Of a DNA stretch of 64,000 nt, positions 17,162 through 24,872 are shown piece after piece. The position numbers were made by a program, and so were the translations under genes. The first letter of the stretch is position 1, and each line of letters begins with the position of its first letter. The notes under the pieces were generated by a model, which worked only from the letters and a program-made list of their open reading frames with translations, had not been told where the DNA came from and searched no databases. The DNA comes from Longilinea sp035560795 (GTDB lineage: Bacteria > Chloroflexota > Anaerolineae > Anaerolineales > Anaerolineaceae): the NCBI GenBank assembly GCA_035560795.1, contig DATMYV010000039.1, positions 15,523 through 79,522 on the forward strand, given 5' to 3'.

Positions 17162-18115
17162 TCAGGGCGATTGATGCCAGGGGAACTCGCTGCCTGTGAC
17201 TTGTGGCGGATTGAGCCAGGATAGCCAACCAGTTGAATGACGTTTTTCTGGAGGATAATGGTCATATCCAACCATTACCAGGCTGCTGCATAACAACCCT
17301 GCGCCAACCCACTGCCAGGGACTCATTTGTTCGCCTAACCAGAGATGTGAAAGGGCAACTGTAACGATCAGTTCGCCCAATCCGAGCAATGCGGTCTGCA
17401 TTCCGCCAAGATTTTTTACGCCATAAAATAATGTTAATCTTGAACCAAAGGTCAGAATTCCCATCCCAAGAATTGGCCACCAAGGGACATCAGTCGTCGG
17501 CAATGCGGGTTTGAACAAAAGAAAAGCCAATAAGACTGTTACTGCCATTGACAGAAGAGTGTAAAAAGTCACTGTTGGAGCAGGCACCTCAAAAAGAACA
17601 CGTTGATTAATGATCAGGTGCAGGGCGTATAAACCAGCTGATCCAATCATTAATCCAGCCCCGATTAAATCCACCTGATCCGTCCCAGTTGTCAACAACA
17701 ATACCACGCCAGGTAAAGAGAGTGTCAGGCGGAAAAATGTCATTCGAGTGATGGTTTGCCGGTCAAGAAGAAGCCAAATTGCCGCAAAAAGGGGGTAAAA
17801 GGAGTAAAGTAATTGGCCGATCCCGGCATTTATCCTTCCGAGGGCGGTATAAAAAAGGATGGAACCCAGCCCATTAATAACACCGGCCAGGATACAGCCA
17901 TATAAACCGACCGGAAAAATATAAAAGAATTGACGTTTGTAAGTGAGCATGAGAACGGAAAGCAGGATTGTCGCAATACTGGTTCTCAGGGCAACCACCG
18001 CCAACGGTGTAAATCCAATCAGGATCGCTTGCTTACCAAAAACAGGCACGATGCCAAGAAGCATAGCCGAAGCCAATGCAGCCTGTATTCCCTTTGCCCG
18101 TTTATTAGTGCTCAT
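17162..18115 (-). CDS. EamA-family (DMT superfamily) transporter
   Basis: The 317-residue membrane protein has ten hydrophobic segments in two EamA repeats, for example AALASAMLLGIVPVFGK and LIGAGLMIGSAGLYALHLII. The second repeat ends with LGLGELIVTVALSHLWLGEQ, a usual EamA signature region. Members of this superfamily export amino acids and other small metabolites; RhtA, a threonine/homoserine exporter, is one. It lies 41 bases downstream of the threonine-synthase-receiver fusion in the same direction, which makes amino-acid efflux an attractive guess. The substrate is not shown by sequence. The last 40 residues are hydrophilic. Confidence 0.82.
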   Translation of the reverse strand: MSTNKRAKGIQAALASAMLLGIVPVFGKQAILIGFTPLAVVALRTSIATILLSVLMLTYKRQFFYIFPVGLYGCILAGVINGLGSILFYTALGRINAGIGQLLYSFYPLFAAIWLLLDRQTITRMTFFRLTLSLPGVVLLLTTGTDQVDLIGAGLMIGSAGLYALHLIINQRVLFEVPAPTVTFYTLLSMAVTVLLAFLLFKPALPTTDVPWWPILGMGILTFGSRLTLFYGVKNLGGMQTALLGLGELIVTVALSHLWLGEQMSPWQWVGAGLLCSSLVMVGYDHYPPEKRHSTGWLSWLNPPQVTGSEFPWHQSP

Positions 18116-18156
18116 GCAATCCGTGCCCCCGTCCTGATCGCCAACAGTAATGAAAA

Positions 18157-19833
18157 TTAGCCCAACAGGGCTCTTACTTCATCCATGAGATCATCGCTCA
18201 GGAAATCGCCTTTTTGCATCAAAGATTGGATATGGCCGCGCAATCGTTCTTTTTCATCTGCCGTCAGTTCTTTTGCGGTAACCACTACAATGGGAATATC
18301 TGCCGTGCTTTCATCGGCTTTAAGGGCATCCATCACTGCAAACCCATCCATTTCTGGCATCATCAGATCCAATATGATGAGATTGGGATGTTCCTTTTTT
18401 GCGAGCTCGACAGCTTCGCGGCCATTGGACGCTTCAAAGAGTGTGTAGTTTCCCTGTGATTGAAGAATTCGCCGCATCAAGAGACGAACATCGGGATTGT
18501 CATCCACGATTGCAATCCTGCGGAAGCGGTCAGTTCCGATTTTACTTAACGCAGCCAGAAGGCCTTCTTCCTTATTTTCTTCAAGCTCATTCGCCCCCAG
18601 GTGGGTGAGATCTTTTGCCCAGCCTTCACCAAGAATATTGCTTTCGATTGGCATGGTGTGGCCAGTGCAATTGATCACAACGGTTTCGCTGGATTTGATC
18701 ACTCCGGCACGAACCAATTTTATTACCCCAGCAATCGCAACAGCGGCCGCAGGTTCTACAGATATGCCTTCCATCTTGGCCAGTAAATGCATGGCTCGGT
18801 AGGCTTCTTCATCCGAGATCATTTCAAAAAAACCGGCTGATTTCGCTAATATTTTTTTCCGCAGTAAGGAATATGTCCGCCCCGGGTCACCTGTGGCAAG
18901 TGTAATAATGGATGTGTGCGGAACTGCAACGGGTTGTGCGATTTCTTTATTTTGCTTCCAGGCGTGCACCATCGGCGCGCAGCCTTCGACTTGAAATAGT
19001 CCGAATTTTGGAAAATGATCGATCAGACCCATTTGCATGAGTTCATCAAATCCCTTGATGACACCCAAAGGACCCATACCACCGCTTATAGATTGAATGT
19101 ACCAATCTGGTGCACGCCAGGGTGAAGAACCCGATGAAGGGGTTCCAAGAAATGCTGTTAGCTGCTCGGAAGTTTCAAAGGAAATTGTTTTCATAGATTC
19201 GAGGGAGGGAACGCTAAGCGCACCCTTATCAAGGTAAATACCCCGTTGCCTGGCAAATTCTGCAGCCGTCTTCTTTGCTTGATCGTATGAACCGGTTACT
19301 TTTACAACCTGCGTTCCATAGATTGCCGTCTCGCGCATTTTCACTGCCGGCACAAGGCTGGTTAGAAAAACCCACAACCGGATACCTGCTCGGGCAGCAT
19401 AAGCCGAATAGCTAATGGCGACATTTCCAGTGGATGCCAAAGCCAGTTCGGTGATTCCCGCTTCTTTTAAGGCTGCAATCGAAACAGCTGCCTGGCGGTC
19501 CTTGAAGGATGCTGTAGGCTGCTGCCGTTCATCTTTGATAAAAATATTTGGATTCCCAAGCATCATCCCCAAATTGGCGGCGCGAAACAAAGGCGTACCA
19601 CCTTCACCCATCGACAAATCGCCAATCGAATTATTGAGAGGCAGCAATTCATGATAGCGCCAAAGGGTGAAGGGCCGGTTTGGGAGCTGCTGGAGTAAGG
19701 TTTTCGCAATCTGCCCGTAATCATAGCGCGCTTCCAACAGGTCAGAACCGCAATTGGGACACACAGGCGTAAGAAGAGAAAAGGTCGATAGGGAACCGCA
19801 ATCCAAGCATTGAGCAATTATAGTTGAGGGCAT
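18157..19833 (-). CDS. Threonine-synthase-like PLP enzyme fused to a C-terminal receiver (CheY-like) domain
   Basis: The first ~420 residues are a fold-type II PLP enzyme of the threonine synthase family. There is a zinc ribbon (C9, C12, C25, C28), then GEGGTPL and ASFKDR with the PLP lysine at 111, ASTGNVAIS, and SGGMGPLGVIKGF. Residues 437-558 form a receiver domain with Asp444/Asp445, phospho-acceptor Asp489 (ILDLMMPEMDG), Thr519 and Lys541. Normal ThrC turns O-phosphohomoserine into threonine and has no receiver. The frame is continuous and no ribosome site separates the halves. It follows the hybrid kinase by 29 bases. The receiver closely resembles the last receiver of that kinase. Phosphorylation control of catalysis is inferred. 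Confidence 0.88.
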   Translation of the reverse strand: MPSTIIAQCLDCGSLSTFSLLTPVCPNCGSDLLEARYDYGQIAKTLLQQLPNRPFTLWRYHELLPLNNSIGDLSMGEGGTPLFRAANLGMMLGNPNIFIKDERQQPTASFKDRQAAVSIAALKEAGITELALASTGNVAISYSAYAARAGIRLWVFLTSLVPAVKMRETAIYGTQVVKVTGSYDQAKKTAAEFARQRGIYLDKGALSVPSLESMKTISFETSEQLTAFLGTPSSGSSPWRAPDWYIQSISGGMGPLGVIKGFDELMQMGLIDHFPKFGLFQVEGCAPMVHAWKQNKEIAQPVAVPHTSIITLATGDPGRTYSLLRKKILAKSAGFFEMISDEEAYRAMHLLAKMEGISVEPAAAVAIAGVIKLVRAGVIKSSETVVINCTGHTMPIESNILGEGWAKDLTHLGANELEENKEEGLLAALSKIGTDRFRRIAIVDDNPDVRLLMRRILQSQGNYTLFEASNGREAVELAKKEHPNLIILDLMMPEMDGFAVMDALKADESTADIPIVVVTAKELTADEKERLRGHIQSLMQKGDFLSDDLMDEVRALLG

Positions 19834-19862
19834 AGGCAGAGGTTGGTAATCCGTTTTTCTAT

Positions 19863-22800
19863 TTAATCTTTGGGGAACCGAAGCTTGTGAAGGGTTTCTT
19901 CAAGCATGGCCAGTAAATCACTTTCGCGTAAGGAACTTTTCAAGAGCATGTCTTTGCCAAAATCGTTAAGCTGCTTTTGCTGGTCAGCTGTCAAATCGGC
20001 GCCGGTCAGGATGATAACCGGAATCCGGTTCCATAGCGAATTCGTCCTTAATTGTTGTAAGACCGCAAAGCCATCCATATCAGGCATAAACAGGTCGAGC
20101 AGGATTGCGTCTGGAGTTTTCGCGTTAATTAATTCCAGCCCGCTTTTTCCACCTTCAGCTAGGACGGCATGCATGTTTTCATTATCTTCGACAAGCTTTT
20201 TTAACAAGCGGCGGTCGTCCGCATCATCATCAATGATCATGATTTCATGAATCTTATGATCTTTGTTCAGCCGGCTGATTGCATTTGCGAGTTCTTCTTG
20301 CAGGAAAGGTTTTACCAGGTAATCAGCAGCTCCCAAACTGAAACCTCGTTCTTCTTCCTGCAAGATGCTGCAGATAATGATGGGGATATGGCGAGTCTCC
20401 GGATCTGCTTTTAATTCCGCCATGACCTGCCAGCCATCTTTTTCCGGCATCATGATATCCAGTGTGATCGCAAAGGGGTGAACGTCTTTTGCATATTGAA
20501 CCGCTTTTTTGGGATCTGTTAGGGCAGCAACTTTGTAACCCTGTGTTTTTAGGAAACGCTCATACAGGTAAATAATTTGAGGATCATCATCGATTGAAAG
20601 AATTACCTCGGCTGGCCCTTGATCGGCGGAGCCGCTCTTCACAGAAACGCCCTCAACAGGTTGCGGCATCGGAAGGGCAAAGAAGAAGGTTGAACCAACG
20701 CCTACTTCGCTGCTCAATAGTCCAATTCGGCCGGCGTGCATGTCTATCAATGAACGGCAAATGGAGAGGCCTAATCCGGTTCCGCCTGATTTCCGGGTCG
20801 GCGAATCATCCACCTGAGAGAACGGCTGGAATAATTTACTTTGGTCCTTTTCGGCAATTCCCAACCCCGTATCGGTGACTGTAACAAGGACTTCAGATTT
20901 CCCTTGAGGATCAATGTTTGGCCGCACTTCGACTGTGATCGAGCCCTGGTCGGTAAATTTGGCTGCATTTGACAGGAAGTTGATGAGGACCTGGCGAACC
21001 CGGGTTGCGTCACAGCGCACATCCGGCAATTTTGGATCCACATGGTGGAACAATTTAATGGGCTTGTCTTTGACCAGACCAATGGCAGTGGACATCACGC
21101 TGTTGACCATATCACCAAGATTCACATCAGTGAATTGCAGCTCCATTTTGCCTGCCTCGATCTTGGAAAGATCGAGGATGTCGTTGATGAGATGCAAGAG
21201 GTGTTGGCCTGAACTGTAAATGGCCGTGAGATCTTGATTTTGGGTTTCATTGATTGGACCATCAATGCCTTTCAAGATCACACGCGAAAAACCGATAATC
21301 GAATTGAGCGGAGTGCGTAATTCATGGCTCATATTAGCCAGGAATTGATTCTTGACGCGATCGACTTCCTTTATTTCTTCATACGCTTTTTGAGAGACCT
21401 CATAAGCCCGGGCGTTTTCAATGGCAATTGCAATTTGATCGGCCAGAATCAAGAAAACTGACAATTCGGCGGTAGAGAAAGCTGCCGTCTTATCCGATTG
21501 GATATCCAGCGCGCCAATCACCCTATCGCCGATCTTCAAAGGAATCGCCATCTCAGATAGCGTATCCGGCAGGAGCGGGTTGGCAAAGAACATATCGCTC
21601 CGATGGACATCATTTACAACCAATGGCTTGGCGGTACGGGTGACAGTGCCAATGACAGAACGGGAGCCGACGGCTAACTTGTGGTTTCGTTTTTTCATGT
21701 CTTCGCCAGCTTCGCCAGTGGCTTCAGAAACTACGGCATAATCTCTGGCATCATCAAGCAGGAAAATCGAAGCGTGATAGTAACCGAAACGTTCGCGGAT
21801 CAAGTTTACGATGCGGTTGAGGAGAACGCCTTGCGACAACGTGCTGGCGGTATCGCGGGCTATTTCGGCAGCCGCCTGGAGTTCCAAGGCTCGGCGTTGT
21901 GCCTCTCCGAGTAATCGCTGGCGCTCGATTGCAACCGATATACTGTTGGCTGCCACCTGGATCGCCCGGAGTTCATCCTGACTAACCTCCATGGGCCGTC
22001 CGGCTGATACGATTAGCAAGCCGATTATCTTTCCCGCCGAGCGCAAGGGCGCAAAGACACCGGATTGGATGCCGTACTTTGCAAGAAAACCCTGGGAGAT
22101 TGGATCGAGGTTCGAATCACGAAGGTTCTTGATGATTTGAAGGTCTCCGCTGATTTGCTCAAAGAATGGGAAGGCGCTTCCGGGTTCAGTTGAGGCAGGC
22201 CAACGATCCTCGCCAGATCGGGTTTGATTGGCAATAAATTCAATATCAGAAAGCTTTCCATTGGAATTCAAATTGACTTCAACGATTGCGGCTCGGTCAG
22301 CCATGCGCGGAAGCAGGTTTTCGACCACGAGATTTACAAGATCATCTGCATTGCGTGCCTGGGCAATACCATTTGTAATTCGATATAGTTGTTCTGTTTC
22401 TTGTAAGGCCGATTGCGTTTGCTGAAACAGATGCCTGTTTTCAATTGAAGTCGCCATCTGATCCACTAAAGGAGGATATGAACGAATTTCACGGCTGGTG
22501 AATTGGTGCTTTTCTTCAGATTGAAGCAGTAACACGCCCATTTGCTGTTTGCCTGCCCACATCGGTAAAATGGCAAGCGAATGGACGTTTTGCCTGAGGA
22601 ATGCATCCCGGATGGGTGCTTCCAGCGAGCCAGCACTGGTATCGTCAATAAATACAGGTGTTGGAATCATAAAGGTTCGTTCGTAAACCGTACGAACAAA
22701 TTCAGCGCCAACAGCGGATGGGGGAGTGCCCCAACCGCTGTACCAGTTGGCAGCGACCTTAAGGTGGGCAATGTTTCCAATTTGGTCATAATCGAAGAGG

Positions 22801-24836
22801 ACGAGAATTGCACGGTTGATGGCAGGTACGTGGATTCCCAACGTGATTGCCGCAACCATTTCCTGTTCTTCGTTGGCCAGGGCCATCCGGTGGCTGGCGT
22901 TATAAAGACCTTCGGATTCATCCAGCGATGATTGCAGTTGGCCTAACAGATCTTCCCGAACAATGGTATTCGCCAGGGCGTCTGCAGCCACCCGCAATAC
23001 ATTGATCTCTTCGGATTGCCATTCCCGTTCCTCTTCTTCAACTTCAAATGCAATGAAACCTGGAGTTGAGTTTTTTCCGCCGACAGCTAATAACAGGGAA
23101 GATTTAATTCCCTGCGATTGAAGATATTCATATTCGGATTCGACGCAATTGGAGGCGGCCAGGGTTAAATACCCTTTTTCTTTTAGTTCGGAAACCCATT
23201 TTTGAAATTGTGAGATAGGCAATGACCTGGTGATGGATTTATCGGATTCGTCCCGGCCTCCATCCTTAACCCACTCAGCAGCTGGAAGCCATGCTGGATC
23301 ATTGTCTTCACCATTGACTGACGCGTAATAGACCCTGTTGACCAGAGTTGCGTCTGCAAGTGCCGACAGCATTTCGGTGATTGATTGGGTACCATTTTCA
23401 CTTAATAATGCGACGGATCGGGCCATATTGGCCTGATATCGCTCCCGGTTTTCAATGGCATCCAAAGCAGTCTGGATTTCCTGGAAGAGATTTGCGTTTT
23501 CCAGGGCAACAGCAAATTGGGAGGCTACGGTTGAAAGTAAATCCAAATGAGTAGGGTCAAATGCTGCTGCCTGGCGATAATTCTCCAATAAAATGGCTCC
23601 GATTACCTTTTCGCCGGTGGACATCGGCACTGCCAGAATCGCAAGCGGCACAATGTTCGAAAATGCCACTGATTTTGTAATAAGTTCCTTTTCAATGTCG
23701 TGGTCAAGGAAAAGGCTTTCGTTCGAATGAACCATCCACTCAGCGAGGTTTATTGATATATCACGCGAACTTCCCCCAATTTCCCCGTGGGGTTCGACAA
23801 CGGAGGGGAAGCTTACGAGATCTGTTTTCGGATCAAAAGCTGCAACTGTCAGCCGGTCAAAATCAAATACCTGGCTCAACATTGAGGTTACTTGCGAATG
23901 AATTTCTACAGGAGACGCCAACTTGTTTAATTGTTGGCCAATCTGGTTCAATGAGGACAGATCCTGGTTGCGGCGATTGATTTCGTTTTCAGCGCGGACT
24001 CTTTCACTTAATTCCTGTTGAACCGCAGCATAAAGTTGAGCGTTTTCGATAGCCAGTTCCAATTGAGAAGTAACTTCTTCTATAAGCAGGCGGTCATCCT
24101 CTGACCATTTCCTGCGGCGATCATCGGCAACGATTTCCAACAGGGCTGAACCATGATCACGCAATGAGACTGGGATTGAAATGATAGGTGGTTCTCCTTG
24201 CGATAAGCCCGTTTTGGATGAATTCGATTTACGAATTTCATTCGCCACGGTTGGCGTTTCGTGTTTTTCCAGCGGGTAGGGTATTTGCTCATTTATTGGC
24301 AGGTCACCGTTAATATGGTGAAGGGTTTCATCAAGCTTGGCTGTTTCATGACCATTGGGTTCGATGGGCAAGGCCAGATCATCAATGTCAAAAGTGACCT
24401 CTTCTTGCGTGTCTGTATTGGAAAATACTTGGTTATCCCCAACAATTTGCGCATAGCCATAAAAACTTTCAGCATTGCCATTTACAGCAGGACGGGAGAA
24501 AATGGAAATTCTTACTGGTAGAAGACCTGTTTTGGAGGAAACGAAATTTACTTGCAACTCAGTTGGAAAAACTCCTTCCGAAATTGCTTCCCGTAAAACA
24601 GGGACGGATTGAGGTGCGACTCCACTTGAAAAAAAGGATTGACCGATGAAGTTTGCCGCTGGAATGCCCATGTAGGTTTCAATTTCCGATCCAATTTGGG
24701 TGTATTCTCCCTTGTCGTTGCATTCCCACGACCAGGTTGGGGCCAGGATAGATCGGGTAGCTGGCGTCTGTCCATCAGCAACTTCCAGATCAGCAAAAAG
24801 GTCGTTCAGCCGGCTTTGCGGATTTTTCTTTGACAT
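19863..24836 (-). CDS. Large hybrid histidine kinase: PAS-like region, multiple GAF domains, HisKA-HATPase, two receivers
   Basis: A 1657-residue sensor with no predicted membrane segment. In order: a PAS-like N-terminus (about 30-130), a run of about five GAF or GAF-like domains (about 210-1145), HisKA with the phospho-accepting His1171 in MSHELRTPLNS, a HATPase domain with GLGIAEKD and GTGLGLSICR, and two receivers from about 1410 (SIDDDPQ, LDIMMPEKDG) and 1530 (IDDDADD, LDLFMPDMDG). The ATG at 24836 has GGAG about ten bases before it; a TTG at 24857 is less likely. It is the only protein of the minus-strand run with a kinase core, so it may serve the four output-less sensors encoded upstream. 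That sharing is an inference. Confidence 0.9.
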   Translation of the reverse strand: MSKKNPQSRLNDLFADLEVADGQTPATRSILAPTWSWECNDKGEYTQIGSEIETYMGIPAANFIGQSFFSSGVAPQSVPVLREAISEGVFPTELQVNFVSSKTGLLPVRISIFSRPAVNGNAESFYGYAQIVGDNQVFSNTDTQEEVTFDIDDLALPIEPNGHETAKLDETLHHINGDLPINEQIPYPLEKHETPTVANEIRKSNSSKTGLSQGEPPIISIPVSLRDHGSALLEIVADDRRRKWSEDDRLLIEEVTSQLELAIENAQLYAAVQQELSERVRAENEINRRNQDLSSLNQIGQQLNKLASPVEIHSQVTSMLSQVFDFDRLTVAAFDPKTDLVSFPSVVEPHGEIGGSSRDISINLAEWMVHSNESLFLDHDIEKELITKSVAFSNIVPLAILAVPMSTGEKVIGAILLENYRQAAAFDPTHLDLLSTVASQFAVALENANLFQEIQTALDAIENRERYQANMARSVALLSENGTQSITEMLSALADATLVNRVYYASVNGEDNDPAWLPAAEWVKDGGRDESDKSITRSLPISQFQKWVSELKEKGYLTLAASNCVESEYEYLQSQGIKSSLLLAVGGKNSTPGFIAFEVEEEEREWQSEEINVLRVAADALANTIVREDLLGQLQSSLDESEGLYNASHRMALANEEQEMVAAITLGIHVPAINRAILVLFDYDQIGNIAHLKVAANWYSGWGTPPSAVGAEFVRTVYERTFMIPTPVFIDDTSAGSLEAPIRDAFLRQNVHSLAILPMWAGKQQMGVLLLQSEEKHQFTSREIRSYPPLVDQMATSIENRHLFQQTQSALQETEQLYRITNGIAQARNADDLVNLVVENLLPRMADRAAIVEVNLNSNGKLSDIEFIANQTRSGEDRWPASTEPGSAFPFFEQISGDLQIIKNLRDSNLDPISQGFLAKYGIQSGVFAPLRSAGKIIGLLIVSAGRPMEVSQDELRAIQVAANSISVAIERQRLLGEAQRRALELQAAAEIARDTASTLSQGVLLNRIVNLIRERFGYYHASIFLLDDARDYAVVSEATGEAGEDMKKRNHKLAVGSRSVIGTVTRTAKPLVVNDVHRSDMFFANPLLPDTLSEMAIPLKIGDRVIGALDIQSDKTAAFSTAELSVFLILADQIAIAIENARAYEVSQKAYEEIKEVDRVKNQFLANMSHELRTPLNSIIGFSRVILKGIDGPINETQNQDLTAIYSSGQHLLHLINDILDLSKIEAGKMELQFTDVNLGDMVNSVMSTAIGLVKDKPIKLFHHVDPKLPDVRCDATRVRQVLINFLSNAAKFTDQGSITVEVRPNIDPQGKSEVLVTVTDTGLGIAEKDQSKLFQPFSQVDDSPTRKSGGTGLGLSICRSLIDMHAGRIGLLSSEVGVGSTFFFALPMPQPVEGVSVKSGSADQGPAEVILSIDDDPQIIYLYERFLKTQGYKVAALTDPKKAVQYAKDVHPFAITLDIMMPEKDGWQVMAELKADPETRHIPIIICSILQEEERGFSLGAADYLVKPFLQEELANAISRLNKDHKIHEIMIIDDDADDRRLLKKLVEDNENMHAVLAEGGKSGLELINAKTPDAILLDLFMPDMDGFAVLQQLRTNSLWNRIPVIILTGADLTADQQKQLNDFGKDMLLKSSLRESDLLAMLEETLHKLRFPKD

Positions 24837-24872
24837 TATCGGTAATCTCCTGCGCAATCCTCGGTTGCTGTG

